Assembly: GCF_002860165.1 (NCBI RefSeq) | Contig: NZ_PGUZ01000042.1 | Location: 1-64,000 of the forward strand | Source of the DNA: Bacillus sp. V3-13 | Lineage (GTDB): Bacteria; Bacillota; Bacilli; Bacillales; Cytobacillaceae | Direction: 5' to 3' | DNA length: 64,000 nucleotides | Part shown: positions 38,386-47,163 of the stretch, one piece after another | Position numbering within the stretch: the first letter of the stretch is position 1 | How the letters are laid out: each line of letters begins with the position of its first letter | The notes under the pieces: generated by a model | Databases searched by the model: none | Told to the model about the DNA's origin: nothing | What the model saw: the letters and a program-made list of their open reading frames with translations, nothing else | Translations under genes and position numbers: made by a program

Positions 38386-38550
38386 ATGCTTAGCTGTGAG
38401 GAAAAATTGTTGTTTGCGCGGGAGTGGTACAGGCTGACCCTTGATTACAAAAGATGTGAGGACGAAAAATTAAAAGAGCAAATCAATAAGGAAATCAACA
38501 TATTAAATAAACTTTTAGAGAATCCCGAACGTTTTGTAAGCGAACATTAG
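38386..38550 (+). CDS. Small charged hypothetical protein
   Basis: 54 residues, mostly helical and highly charged (EEKLLFAREWYRLTLDYKR; EKLKEQINKEINILNKLLENPE), with GGAGG upstream of the ATG. Its position beside spoIIM is that of B. subtilis yqkK, but I cannot confirm homology by eye. The frame ends inside its own terminator. Confidence 0.65.
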   Translation: MLSCEEKLLFAREWYRLTLDYKRCEDEKLKEQINKEINILNKLLENPERFVSEH

Positions 38551-38577
38551 CTCGAAGACATTCGGGATTTTTTTTTG
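38521..38577 (+). terminator. Terminator overlapping the small ORF end
   Basis: AATCCCGAA at 38521-38529 pairs with TTCGGGATT at 38561-38569, followed by eight T residues. The loop contains a second weak hairpin and the stop codon. Confidence 0.75.
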
Positions 38578-38641
38578 CTAATTTTTGATAAAAAACTCTT
38601 GAATCATTGATGGTAATTTCTTATAATTACAGGAATTAACA

Positions 38642-39223
38642 ATGACAGGGGTAGAGCGCTTGAAGCCAATCTTAATCGACTTTCCTGACCGAATTGAAAC
38701 AGAGCGCCTGTATCTCAGGCCTTGTCTTCCGGGAGACGGCCGGGCGGTCCATGAATCTATTCAGTCATCAAGAGAGCAGCTCAAAAAATGGCTGCCGTTC
38801 GCCGTCAATCCGCAAACAGAAGACGAAACGGAGGAAGAAGTCCGCAGATCCTATGCCAGGTTTATTTTGCGCGAGGATATCCGCCTTCACATTTACAGGC
38901 GCGAAGATGACCGTTTTATTGGATCAACCGGTTTGCACCGGATCAACTGGGAAGCCGGAAGATTAGAAATCGGTTATTGGTGCGACAGCCGCCACGCAAA
39001 GAATGGATATATGACGGAAGCAGCCAGTGCGTTAGTCGCATTTGCGTTTGACCATTTGCAGGCGAACCGGATTGAAATCTGTTGTGATTCACTTAATATC
39101 GACAGTCGAAAAATTCCCGAGCGCCTCGGATTTACTCTCGAAGCCATCTTGGAAAAAGACGAATTGAGTACCGACGGAAAGCAATTAAGAGATACGTGCA
39201 TTTATGCAAAACTCCGCAAATAA
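38642..39223 (+). CDS. RimJ/RimL-type N-acetyltransferase
   Basis: A 193-residue GNAT protein. The RimJ/RimL hallmarks are present: an ETERLYLRP start, GSTGLHRINWEAGRLEIGYW, and the later NRIEICCDSLNIDSRKIPERLGFTLEA block with the acetyl-CoA turn. It should acetylate an N-terminal or amino group of an unknown target. ATG at 38642 has AGGA upstream; a TTG 18 bases later with GGGG is also possible. Confidence 0.88.
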   Translation: MTGVERLKPILIDFPDRIETERLYLRPCLPGDGRAVHESIQSSREQLKKWLPFAVNPQTEDETEEEVRRSYARFILREDIRLHIYRREDDRFIGSTGLHRINWEAGRLEIGYWCDSRHAKNGYMTEAASALVAFAFDHLQANRIEICCDSLNIDSRKIPERLGFTLEAILEKDELSTDGKQLRDTCIYAKLRK

Positions 39224-39290
39224 GAACCGGCTTGCTTTATAGTAAGGGGTTCCATTTAGGGAGAGAAAACATTAATAGTAATTCATTTAG

Positions 39291-39328
39291 CAGACCATTT
39301 CGCATAGCGATTTGGTCTGTATTTTTTA
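39291..39328 (+). terminator. Terminator of the acetyltransferase gene
   Basis: CAGACCATTTCGC, ATA loop, GCGATTTGGTCTG with two mismatches, then ATTTTTTATT. Confidence 0.75.
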
Positions 39329-39359
39329 TTGTTAAATCAAGGTTTATCGACTATTTATT

Positions 39360-39521
39360 ATGGAAATAAGTGATGCCCAATATGCTTTAACGATTCCTCG
39401 AACGTTTTACAATTATTGTGAAACAATCAGAGGTCTAGATGGTCAAAAACAAACTTCTGCTCAACGATTAGGTATTACAAAGAAGGAATTTAAAATTGAA
39501 GATATTTTATATTTAAGATAA
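39360..39521 (+). CDS. Small ORF, possible gene fragment
   Basis: 53 residues (DAQYALTIPRTFYNYCETI, then RLGITKKEFKIEDILYLR), with coding-like composition but no ribosome site. I do not recognise it. It looks like the C-terminal part of a larger protein whose front has been lost. No reading frame continues upstream past 39290. Confidence 0.3.
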   Translation: MEISDAQYALTIPRTFYNYCETIRGLDGQKQTSAQRLGITKKEFKIEDILYLR

Positions 39522-39568
39522 TCACTCCAACAAATACAACGTGACTAAAGAGGAGATTTTCCTCCTCT

Positions 39569-40003
39569 TTAGTGTTTTAATATGTGTTTCCAATGTTCAG
39601 GCAATTCAAAGTCCTTTATGTGTTCAAATTTTCTGAGTTTCACATTTCCACTACCACCTATATAAAAAGTTAATCTGTCTAGTCCAACGTCAATATGAGG
39701 TCCTACAACAGGACGAACTTTTATTATGACTGTAAATTCAAAACTTCGATACTCCCCTATTCGTTCCGCTTTCTCAATATAGACATCGTATGGGTAAACC
39801 ATAGGTAGTGATGTTAAAACATTTTTATAGTATTCATTTATGGCTTTATCTATTTCGGGGCTAAGTAATGATATGAAAATATCTTGATACAATTCTTCTC
39901 TTGATTTCACTGGAGGAGTATAGTGAGTTTCTGCTTCACATCTGAAACCCAGCCCCGCCGTAAAAGCGATTACTAATACCAATACCGAAAGGAATCTTTT
40001 CAT
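39569..40003 (-). CDS. Secreted DUF3888-type protein
   Basis: A 144-residue protein with a signal peptide (about 1-22, cut near CEAE). The mature part resembles DUF3888 proteins of Bacillus: LYQDIFISLLSPEIDKAINEYYKN, then a YPYDVYIEKAER strand and a later VRPVVGPHIDVGLDRLTF. Function unknown; probably in the membrane-wall space. The ATG at 40003 has GGAGG seven bases upstream. Confidence 0.65.
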   Translation of the reverse strand: MKRFLSVLVLVIAFTAGLGFRCEAETHYTPPVKSREELYQDIFISLLSPEIDKAINEYYKNVLTSLPMVYPYDVYIEKAERIGEYRSFEFTVIIKVRPVVGPHIDVGLDRLTFYIGGSGNVKLRKFEHIKDFELPEHWKHILKH

Positions 40004-40076
40004 CGAAGTACCTCCAAATTGCTTTTTTTTTAGATTCCCCCTAATAACAATTTTGATAATTACCAATCATTCGCAA

Positions 40077-40110
40077 AAAAACAGCATCTGCTAATTCCGA
40101 TGCTGTTTGG
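40077..40110 (-). terminator. Terminator of the 58-residue membrane gene
   Basis: Minus strand AAACAGCATC, ten-base loop, GATGCTGTTT, then seven T residues. It lies 110 bases past the 40220 stop, ahead of the DUF3888 gene. Confidence 0.75.
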
Positions 40111-40219
40111 TAATGTAATTTACAAGCTAATTTGATGCTATTTGGTTGTTTTTTAAAGGAGAAAAACAATTTTCCCTCCCAAAACGGAACCCTTTAGCTT
40201 TATAGGAGAGGTTTTTATT

Positions 40220-40396
40220 CTAACCTTTACGTGCCTTTTTTATTTTTAAAATTAAAAAAGATTGATATATCGCAAATAGGATCGGCAACGTAACAAAGGC
40301 GTAAAAAACATATTCACGTGGGACTGTAAAATACACCATTACCATAGCAAGAACAAACACCAAATATCCCCAAAGAAACCCTTTTTTAAAAGTCAT
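40220..40396 (-). CDS. Small two-helix membrane protein
   Basis: 58 residues with two membrane helices (LWGYLVFVLAMVMVYFTV and VFYAFVTLPILFAIYQSFLIL) and a basic KIKKARKG end. AGGAGG lies seven bases ahead of the ATG. Not recognised. Confidence 0.65.
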   Translation of the reverse strand: MTFKKGFLWGYLVFVLAMVMVYFTVPREYVFYAFVTLPILFAIYQSFLILKIKKARKG

Positions 40397-40656
40397 CTTC
40401 AAGCCTCCTTTGTAAAATGATACCATATAACTTTAAATAATGTAACAGGTCTTTAGTGGTGATATCTTTAGGGCATGCACTCAACGTAGTATAAATACTA
40501 ACATGCTATTTAAGAATTATAAGAGGATAGACGCAGGGGCTTCTGGTAGCTTTCCAGCCACAAGTTGAAATTTATATATAAATACTAATTAAGATGATAA
40601 TTACTATATTTCGTACTTATAGATAGTGCCATACTACTTATACGACATAAAAATAC

Positions 40657-40694
40657 AATCTCCAGCCCACTAATGTCATGGCTGGAGATTTTTT
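40657..40694. terminator. Strong hairpin terminator
   Basis: ATCTCCAGCC, 12-base loop, GGCTGGAGAT, then six T residues on the plus strand and TTGTATTTTT on the minus strand. No convincing plus-strand gene precedes it. Confidence 0.7.
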
Positions 40695-40714
40695 GGTCAG
40701 CTTATAGATCAGCT

Positions 40715-40885
40715 TCAGATACTTCTATCGACTGGCCTTTGATTTTTAACATGCTTACCGTTCCCTTTTTCAGAAGCCGTAGGCATGTTTATTACAACTG
40801 TAACACCTTCCTTTTCCTTCAAACCTGCTTCCTCAACCCTCTCAGATTTTAAGTTTTGCTTCTCAATATCATCTTTAAATTTCAT
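40715..40885 (-). CDS. Doubtful 56-residue charged ORF
   Basis: Reads MKFKDDIEKQNLKSERVEEAGLKE, then GVTVVINMPTASEKGNGK. Composition is plausibly coding and a terminator follows 20 bases after the stop, but no ribosome site is visible. Could be a remnant. Confidence 0.3.
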   Translation of the reverse strand: MKFKDDIEKQNLKSERVEEAGLKEKEGVTVVINMPTASEKGNGKHVKNQRPVDRSI

Positions 40886-40977
40886 TCTTAAATTCAAATC
40901 TGACTGTTTTTTTCAAAAGTTCATTCTATTGATTTTCATACGTTAAGGAGTGCAGTTCACTGCTTAAGCCGGTTTTT

Positions 40978-42141
40978 TTACTCCGATACTTTTCCATATT
41001 TCCCCCCGCCCCCTGCCTGGAAGCGCAGTTCGCCGTTCCGCGCCTGCAAAATCAGCGCAGCCGTTTTCTCTGGGACCACTTCTTTTAACGCTTCAAACGG
41101 GACCTCATGAAGAACGGCCATTTCGGTTCCAAAGTGATCCAGGAGCCTCCTCAATATTTTGGATCCAAGTCCGGGGATAAATTCCAATGGAACTTGATGA
41201 ATATATGGCGGGCGCTTGTCAGGTCCTGAGGCTGCCGTCGCAAGCTCACCGATCCGGTCTGCAACACCTTTAATAAACTTAGTATGCCCGCAAGTGCGGC
41301 ATTGCTGATCGTCTTCCTGAAAATGAGCAAAACAGTTTGCGCAAACGGTCTGGTGGTACTTGCCAAGCAGCGGATCCAAGCCATAATTGGCGGCAATTCT
41401 CCGCTTTTCTTTTCCTTTTAACGCTTTCTCGAGTTCCCGAAACGATGGTTCCTTCATTTCGATAATTTGATACTCCCGGGCAATTTTTCCGAGTGAATGA
41501 GCGTCTGAATTAGTGACAAATGCATAGTTATGCAGCTCGCCAAGCTGGTCGGCCATATGGGAATCTGCGCTTAATCCCAGTTCGACCCCATCGATTAAAT
41601 CCGGGTCAAATACTTCTGTGAGTGACGTAGCTACTCCTTTTCCGTACAAGCTTTTAAACGGGGTAAAAACATGGGCGGGAATAAACAAACCGCCAAGGCT
41701 TTTCACTTGTTTCTGGAGGCTTCTGCCGTCGGCATAGATTCTTTGCGAGCTTAAGTTGATGTTTTTCAAATAGCCCCACAGCCACCCGGAAAACTCCTTG
41801 ATCGCTTCAAGAGTGGGAAAGAAGCAAAGAACATGGATCGGCCCTTTGCAGTTATGATCATAAATCTCCAATTCGGAACCGGGAATGACCGAAAGGCCCC
41901 CGTAGAGGAGACCGCCATCGCGGTGCTCTTCCAGCTGTCCAAGAGCGAGAAGCTCCCCGATTTCCGCGATTACTTCCGGGGAATGGCAATCAATAATGCC
42001 GATCATATCAAGCCCTTTTTGATCCCGGGCATGCTCGATGATGTTGCTGAATGTCAATGTTTTGGCTCCAGTAATTTTGACGGCTTTGCCTGATTTTGTT
42101 CTGCCGATATGGATGTGCAAATCAGCGTAATATTTGTTCAT
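40978..42141 (-). CDS. EndoQ-like PHP endonuclease
   Basis: 387 residues with three parts: a PHP-type catalytic domain (YYADLHIHIGRTKSG; GIIDCH; LFIPAHVFTPF; TNSDAHSLGKIAREYQII), a zinc finger (CANC and CRTC around residue 280), and a C-terminal helix-hairpin-helix (PLEFIPGLGSKILRRLLDHFG). This is the plan of EndoQ, which nicks DNA 5' of uracil, hypoxanthine, xanthine or abasic sites; EndoQ is known from Thermococcales and some Bacillus. The stop overlaps the nudF start by four bases, so the pair is coupled. It was long annotated only as a TIGR00375-type hypothetical. Confidence 0.88.
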   Translation of the reverse strand: MNKYYADLHIHIGRTKSGKAVKITGAKTLTFSNIIEHARDQKGLDMIGIIDCHSPEVIAEIGELLALGQLEEHRDGGLLYGGLSVIPGSELEIYDHNCKGPIHVLCFFPTLEAIKEFSGWLWGYLKNINLSSQRIYADGRSLQKQVKSLGGLFIPAHVFTPFKSLYGKGVATSLTEVFDPDLIDGVELGLSADSHMADQLGELHNYAFVTNSDAHSLGKIAREYQIIEMKEPSFRELEKALKGKEKRRIAANYGLDPLLGKYHQTVCANCFAHFQEDDQQCRTCGHTKFIKGVADRIGELATAASGPDKRPPYIHQVPLEFIPGLGSKILRRLLDHFGTEMAVLHEVPFEALKEVVPEKTAALILQARNGELRFQAGGGGKYGKVSE

Positions 42142-42692
42142 CTAGATTTCAAAGCCTCTTGAAGCTGCAAATACTGAACAGCATACACCGTTTTTGCATC
42201 AAATATTTTCTTGTCGTTTATATATTCGACCGCTTCAGCAAGTGTCAGTTCAACAAGATTGACAAACTCGTCCTCGTCAAGGCCGGCTGGATTTTCTTTG
42301 AGCGACAGCCCTCTTGCAATATATAAATGGATAAGCTCATCCGCAAAGCCGGGAGAAGTATAAAATGAAATGAGCCAATCAAGCTCTTTGCATTCATATC
42401 CTGTTTCTTCTTCCAATTCCCTGCGGGCCGAGGCTGCCGGATCTTCTCCTCTTTCGAGCTTTCCGGCCGGGATTTCGACGATCGTTCTTTCGAGCGCTTT
42501 CCGGTATTGTTCAACCATCACAAGCTTATTTTCATCGGTAAGCGCGATCACCGCGACGGCTCCGGGATGTTTGATAAGTTCGCGTTTCGATGTTTTTCCG
42601 TTCGGCAGCTCGACATCGTCGACCTGCAGACTGATTACTTTCCCGGAAAATATGTGTTCAGTTTTCAGCGTTTTTTCTTCAAGACGGGCCAA
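42138..42692 (-). CDS. nudF: ADP-ribose pyrophosphatase NudF
   Basis: A 184-residue Nudix hydrolase splitting ADP-ribose to AMP and ribose-5-phosphate. The Nudix box GX5EX7REUXEEXGU is at 76-98 or so (GEDPAASARRELEEETGY), preceded by IVEIPAGKLERG. I chose the TTG at 42692, eight bases after AGGAG; an upstream GTG directly abuts the ribosome site. Near-identical position to B. subtilis nudF (yqkG). Confidence 0.95.
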   Translation of the reverse strand: MARLEEKTLKTEHIFSGKVISLQVDDVELPNGKTSKRELIKHPGAVAVIALTDENKLVMVEQYRKALERTIVEIPAGKLERGEDPAASARRELEEETGYECKELDWLISFYTSPGFADELIHLYIARGLSLKENPAGLDEDEFVNLVELTLAEAVEYINDKKIFDAKTVYAVQYLQLQEALKSR

Positions 42693-42764
42693 TATAACCA
42701 CTCCTGTTCTAATCCATTAGCTTTTGCTCATACATTTTAACATACTTTAATTGGAGGAGTAGGG

Positions 42765-42905
42765 ATGAAGGTATATGTACACGAAAAAGGAATTGTCCTT
42801 GTCGGAAAAGCGTGGGAAATAAGAAGAAAGCTGCAGGAATACAGGAGGCAATTTGCGTTTCTCGAAGAATGGGTTACAAGCCTTCCGAAAAAAGAAAAAT
42901 TGTAG
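42765..42905 (+). CDS. mciZ: MciZ, mother-cell inhibitor of FtsZ
   Basis: A 46-residue peptide that resembles the 40-residue B. subtilis MciZ almost throughout (KGIVLVGKAWEIRRKLQEY, then FLEEWV) and extends it by an SLPKKEKL tail. MciZ is made in the mother cell under SigE and caps FtsZ filaments so no new Z ring forms after asymmetric division. GGAGG lies seven bases ahead of the ATG; CATACTTT and CATACATT in the 60 bases upstream could be SigE -10 elements. It is placed between nudF and yqkF as in B. subtilis. Confidence 0.92.
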   Translation: MKVYVHEKGIVLVGKAWEIRRKLQEYRRQFAFLEEWVTSLPKKEKL

Positions 42906-42998
42906 ACAGTTTGTTTGTGCTTCGTCTGTTTATTTCCTACAATAATATCAAACAAGGACTAATACTTTAAAAATGACAGATTGATGAGGTGAAGCACA

Positions 42999-43910
42999 TT
43001 GAAAAAAAGGCAAATCGGCAAATCGGATTTATTCGTGAGCGAAATCGGGCTGGGCTGCATGTCGCTTGGCACCGATGAAACGCGGGCAAGAGATATTATT
43101 GAAGCAGCCCTTGAACAAGGCATCAACTATTTTGATACCGCCGATTTATATGATTTTGGTGAGAATGAACAAATTGTCGGCAACTCTTTAAAAAATGTTC
43201 GCGAACAAGTGATTATTGCTACAAAAGCAGGCAATCGCTGGAACAAAGCGAAAGACGGGTGGAGCTGGGATCCTTCAAAAGCTTATATAAAAGAAGCGGT
43301 TAAGCTCAGTTTGAAACGACTCGGCACGGATTACATTGACTTATACCAGCTGCACGGCGGTACGATGGAGGACCCGATTGATGAAACGATAGAGGCCTTT
43401 GAGGAATTAATGCAAGAAGGATATATTCGTTATTACGGGATCTCCTCGATTCGTCCCGCTGTGATTCGCACATATGCAGAGAAATCAAGGATCGTTTCAG
43501 TCATGATGCAGCTCAGCATGCTTGATCGCAGGCCGGAAGAAGAAGCACTGCCATTATTGGCGGAACAGCAAATCAGCGTTGTGACACGGGGATCTCTCGC
43601 AAAAGGGCTTTTAAGTGACCGGATGCTTGAAAAAGCGTCCGCTTCTGTTAAAAAAGACGGTTATCTGGATTACAGCTATCACGAACTTACACAGGTCTTG
43701 CCTGCGCTTAAGGAGAAGCTCGCCAAAAACCGGTCTCTTGCTGAAATAGCTTTTCATTATAATCTCAGCTTTCCAGCGGTTGCTTCGATCGTCGCCGGCG
43801 CAAGCTCGGTACAGCAAGTCAGGGAAAATGTCAAAGCGATCAACAGCAGTCCGCTAACAGAGGAAGAAATATCTTTAATCCGGAGCCTTACAAAAGCCAC
43901 TCAATATTAA
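42999..43910 (+). CDS. yqkF: Aldo-keto reductase YqkF
   Basis: A 303-residue TIM-barrel NADPH-dependent oxidoreductase. The catalytic tetrad is visible: Asp in NYFDTADLYD with Tyr, Lys in VIIATKAGN, and His in LYQLHGGT. A cofactor-binding SIVAGASSVQQVRENVKA lies near the C-terminus. It starts at a TTG seven bases after GAGGTGA. Substrate unknown. Confidence 0.93.
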   Translation: MKKRQIGKSDLFVSEIGLGCMSLGTDETRARDIIEAALEQGINYFDTADLYDFGENEQIVGNSLKNVREQVIIATKAGNRWNKAKDGWSWDPSKAYIKEAVKLSLKRLGTDYIDLYQLHGGTMEDPIDETIEAFEELMQEGYIRYYGISSIRPAVIRTYAEKSRIVSVMMQLSMLDRRPEEEALPLLAEQQISVVTRGSLAKGLLSDRMLEKASASVKKDGYLDYSYHELTQVLPALKEKLAKNRSLAEIAFHYNLSFPAVASIVAGASSVQQVRENVKAINSSPLTEEEISLIRSLTKATQY

Positions 43911-43913
43911 GAA

Positions 43914-43942
43914 AGTCCAGCCTTGAAGGCTGGACATTTTTT
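43914..43942 (+). terminator. Terminator of yqkF
   Basis: AAGTCCAGCC, five-base loop, GGCTGGACA, then six T residues. Confidence 0.85.
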
Positions 43943-43998
43943 CCAGTCGGTGGTATTACCCATTACTGGGAATTTACAAAGTCTTTGCGGCAGTGCGG

Positions 43999-44247
43999 TC
44001 ATTTATACTTTTTCCAATCTAAATCGCTCTCCTGCAGGAGCTCTGCAAACGATTTATTTTTCTCTTTTAATCTTCTTTCTTCCCGCTTTCGTTCCGCTTC
44101 TTCTTCCTGCTTTCTTATTTCTTCTGATTTTAACTCTTTTTGCTTTTCTTTCAGCTTTTCCATTAAATCTTGATTAAGCATATCCCCCAATGTGACAGCT
44201 TTATCTTCTTTTTGTCTTGATGCCTGTTTCACTGATTTCTTTCTCAT
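43999..44247 (-). CDS. yqkE: YqkE-like charged protein (DUF3886)
   Basis: 82 residues, mostly a Lys/Glu/Arg-rich coiled-coil-like helix (MEKLKEKQKELKSEEIRKQ; EERRLKEKNKSFAELL) after a TLGDMLN start, ending in SDLDWKKYK. Matches B. subtilis YqkE in position and layout. Function unknown. Confidence 0.85.
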   Translation of the reverse strand: MRKKSVKQASRQKEDKAVTLGDMLNQDLMEKLKEKQKELKSEEIRKQEEEAERKREERRLKEKNKSFAELLQESDLDWKKYK

Positions 44248-44367
44248 TCGAATCCCTCGCTTGACAATGTTAGCTGTATTATATCATCTTAAAAGAAAGT
44301 TAAATAGAAGTTGGCTTTCTGCAAACGATAGTAAACGCCGGAGCAAGAGCTGCCGGCGTGGCCTATA

Positions 44368-45036
44368 TTAAAATGCTTCCATTTTCACTGTATCATCGAT
44401 GATTAACTTAGGCTCTGTGCTACTTGTGACATCCTCAATTGTAAACCCTTTTGCAACTTCGATCAGCTTCAAACCGGACGCGGTGACATCGATAACAGCT
44501 CTATCGGTAATGATCCGGTCGACGACTCCCTTGCCTGTGAGCGGCAGACTGCACTGCTTCAATATTTTCGCCTCCCCGTTTTTGTTCGCATGGTCCATAA
44601 TGACGATGATCTTTTGCGCGCCATGGACAAGATCCATTGCTCCGCCCATCCCTTTGATCATTTTTCCGGGAATCATCCAGTTGGCGAGATCACCATTTTC
44701 GGATACTTCCATTCCGCCAAGAATCGCAATGTTGATATGGCCGCCGCGGATCATCGCAAAGGATTCGGCACTGTCAAAATAGGCGGCTCCCGGTATCGCC
44801 GTTACCGTTTCTTTTCCGGCATTAATTAAGTCGGGGTCCACCTCACTCTCGGCCGGATAAGGGCCGATTCCGAGCAAGCCATTTTCTGATTGAAGGACGA
44901 CTTGTTTCTGATCAGAAATATAATTCGCCACCAAAGTTGGCATTCCGATTCCAAGGTTGACGTAAAAGCCGTCTTTAATCTCTTTCTCTGCTCTTCTTGC
45001 AATCTTTTCGCGAACAGCCGCTTTATCGTTGCTCAT
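44368..45036 (-). CDS. scoB: 3-oxoacid CoA-transferase subunit B
   Basis: A 222-residue CoA-transferase beta subunit. The catalytic glutamate is in [20 protein letters not shown] and [22 protein letters not shown] are family blocks. With ScoA it moves CoA from succinyl-CoA to acetoacetate. It follows scoA by 22 bases; AAAGGAGAGG precedes the ATG. Confidence 0.94.
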   Translation of the reverse strand: MSNDKAAVREKIARRAEKEIKDGFYVNLGIGMPTLVANYISDQKQVVLQSENGLLGIGPYPAESEVDPDLINAGKETVTAIPGAAYFDSAESFAMIRGGHINIAILGGMEVSENGDLANWMIPGKMIKGMGGAMDLVHGAQKIIVIMDHANKNGEAKILKQCSLPLTGKGVVDRIITDRAVIDVTASGLKLIEVAKGFTIEDVTSSTEPKLIIDDTVKMEAF

Positions 45037-45058
45037 GAAACCTCTCCTTTCAGCGGTT

Positions 45059-45748
45059 TTATTTTTTTACAGTCAGCCTCTCGATTCGCTTTTCCTGCTT
45101 CCCTTCAATTAATGTTTGCACGTACACGCTTGGCGTATGAATCGTATTCGGATCGAGTTCACCGATATCAACTAATGATTCAACTTCCGCAATCGTTACT
45201 TTGCCTGCCGCCGCAATCATCGGGTTAAAATTCCGGGCGGTTTTTTCGTACACGAGATTTCCCATCCGGTCGCCTTTCGCGGCGCGGACAAGGCTGAAGT
45301 CTGCCGTCAATGATTCTTCCAATAAATATTCCTTTCCGTTAAAAACTCTTGTTTCCTTTCCATCCGCAATCGGCGTACCGACCCCGGCTGGCGTGTAAAA
45401 AGCGGGGATGCCGGCGCCGCCCGCGCGGATTTTCTCCGCCAGTGTCCCTTGCGGAATCAGCTCGACCTCGATTTCCCCGGACAATACTTGTCTTTCAAAC
45501 TCTTTATTTTCACCGACATACGATCCTATCATTTTTTTAATCTGTTTATTTTGCAAAAGCAGCCCAAGACCCCAATCATCGACACCGCAATTATTCGAAA
45601 TAACCGTTAAGTCCTTGACGCCTTTATCAACGAGGGCAAGGATCAGGTTTTCAGGGATTCCGCATAACCCGAAACCGCCTACCATCAATGTTGCTCCATC
45701 ATAAATATCAGCGACCGCTTCCTCGAAGGATGCAGATATTTTTTTCAT
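45059..45748 (-). CDS. scoA: 3-oxoacid CoA-transferase subunit A
   Basis: A 229-residue CoA-transferase alpha subunit with the glycine-rich [40 protein letters not shown] and the later [18 protein letters not shown] blocks. Second gene of the operon thiolase-scoA-scoB, which would convert acetoacetate to two acetyl-CoA. AAAGGAG precedes the ATG. Confidence 0.94.
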   Translation of the reverse strand: MKKISASFEEAVADIYDGATLMVGGFGLCGIPENLILALVDKGVKDLTVISNNCGVDDWGLGLLLQNKQIKKMIGSYVGENKEFERQVLSGEIEVELIPQGTLAEKIRAGGAGIPAFYTPAGVGTPIADGKETRVFNGKEYLLEESLTADFSLVRAAKGDRMGNLVYEKTARNFNPMIAAAGKVTIAEVESLVDIGELDPNTIHTPSVYVQTLIEGKQEKRIERLTVKK

Positions 45749-45792
45749 CGTTTGCGCTCCTTTCGTTTGAAAACGCCTTATTCACAAGTATC

Positions 45793-46980
45793 CTATACCA
45801 ATTCAACTACGGATGCGACACCCTGTCCCCCGCCGATACAAAGGGTGGCCAGACCCATTCTGGCATTGCGGCGTTTCATTTCGTGAATAAGCGTAACAAG
45901 GATTCTCGCTCCGCTTGCCCCAATCGGGTGTCCCAGTGCAATCGCCCCGCCATTTACATTTAAAATATCCCTGTTAAAGCGCAGCTCCCGGCCAACCGCA
46001 AGTGACTGGGCGGCAAAAGCTTCATTCGCTTCAATCAGCTCAAGCTCTTCCATCGAAACAGCCGCTTTCTCAAGCGCTTTTTTGACGGCAGAAACGGGTC
46101 CAATGCCCATGATGCTTGGGTCAACCCCGGCGCTTGCATTCCCTTTTAGGACAACAAGCGGCGTCAATCCAAGTTCCTCCGCTTTGCTCCGGCTCATCAC
46201 AACGAGAGCCGCTGCGCCGTCATTAATACCCGATGCGTTTCCTGCCGTGACACTGCCGTCCTTTTTAAAAGCAGGGCGAAGGCCGGCAAGCTTCTCGACT
46301 GTCGTGCCCTTTTTTGGATATTCATCGGTATCAAAAACAATTGGATCGCCTTTTCGCTGCGGAATTTCAACCGGGACGATTTCATCCTTAAACTTGCCGG
46401 CCCCGATTGCTTTCGCGGCTTTCTCCTGGCTCCACGCGGCAAACTCATCCTGCTCCGCGCGCGAGAGTCCAAATTGCGCACAAAGGTTTTCGGCGGTTAC
46501 GCCCATATGGTAGTCGTTGAAGGCGCACCATAAGCCATCGGCAATCATGCTGTCGATCAGCTTCTGGTCACCCATCTTGAACCCGTCCCGCGCATTCTTT
46601 AGCAAGTATGGAGCCTGGCTCATATTTTCCATTCCGCCAGCAACGATCATTTCAGCATCACCTGCGATAATCGCCTGCGCGGCAAGATGGACAGCTTTCA
46701 ACCCTGAACCGCACACTTTATTGATTGTCAGCGCCGACACAGTTTCAGGAAGACCGGCTTTCAAAGCCGACTGCCTTGCCGGATTTTGGCCAAGGCCGGC
46801 CTGAAGGACATTCCCCATAATCACCTCATCTACCTGGCCGGGGCTGACGCCTGCTTTCTCAAGCGCATCCTTGATCGCAACCGCACCAAGCTCTGGAGCC
46901 GATACATCCTTGAGGCTGCCATTAAAGCTGCCAATCGCGGTTCTGACAGCGCTTACAATTACTGCTTCAGTTTTTGCCAT
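45793..46980 (-). CDS. Acetyl-CoA C-acetyltransferase (thiolase)
   Basis: A 395-residue degradative/biosynthetic thiolase. The acyl-binding cysteine is in [14 protein letters not shown] near residue 88; the catalytic His is in [16 protein letters not shown] near 350 and the second Cys in [10 protein letters not shown] near 380. It cleaves acetoacetyl-CoA to two acetyl-CoA or condenses them. The ATG at 46980 ([16 protein letters not shown]) has AAAGGA upstream; six extra codons lie before it. First gene of thiolase-scoAB, divergent from the HMG-CoA lyase gene. Confidence 0.93.
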   Translation of the reverse strand: MAKTEAVIVSAVRTAIGSFNGSLKDVSAPELGAVAIKDALEKAGVSPGQVDEVIMGNVLQAGLGQNPARQSALKAGLPETVSALTINKVCGSGLKAVHLAAQAIIAGDAEMIVAGGMENMSQAPYLLKNARDGFKMGDQKLIDSMIADGLWCAFNDYHMGVTAENLCAQFGLSRAEQDEFAAWSQEKAAKAIGAGKFKDEIVPVEIPQRKGDPIVFDTDEYPKKGTTVEKLAGLRPAFKKDGSVTAGNASGINDGAAALVVMSRSKAEELGLTPLVVLKGNASAGVDPSIMGIGPVSAVKKALEKAAVSMEELELIEANEAFAAQSLAVGRELRFNRDILNVNGGAIALGHPIGASGARILVTLIHEMKRRNARMGLATLCIGGGQGVASVVELV

Positions 46981-47163
46981 TTTTATCGTCCTTTCCATCG
47001 GTATTCACTCTTTTATATTTCGAGTGAAACAAAAAAATTCCTTTTATTTTGTCAAAATTTCTATAATTCTTGCTTTTTAAAAAATAATCACCTTACAATT
47101 AAAAAGAGATTTGGATATGATTCAATGCAGCTTTGACCGTGAGACAATCCGGGAGGGAAAAAC

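Larger units (their letters stand above)
39224..39568. other. Short AT-rich gap with terminator and small ORF
   Basis: Holds the GNAT terminator and a 53-residue ORF of doubtful status (below); nothing else supported. Confidence 0.5.
40397..40977. other. AT-rich intergenic stretch
   Basis: This 580-base gap holds one doubtful small ORF and one clear hairpin (below). Otherwise it looks like decayed sequence with no frame longer than about 40 codons that has a ribosome site. Confidence 0.5.

Noticed and set aside
40657-40694. Hairpin as part of a small RNA gene
   Set aside because: No promoter or conserved RNA motif seen upstream; it is kept only as a terminator.
45766-45785. Possible CcpA cre site upstream of scoA
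   Set aside because: Only the left half fits; three fixed positions of the right half are wrong.
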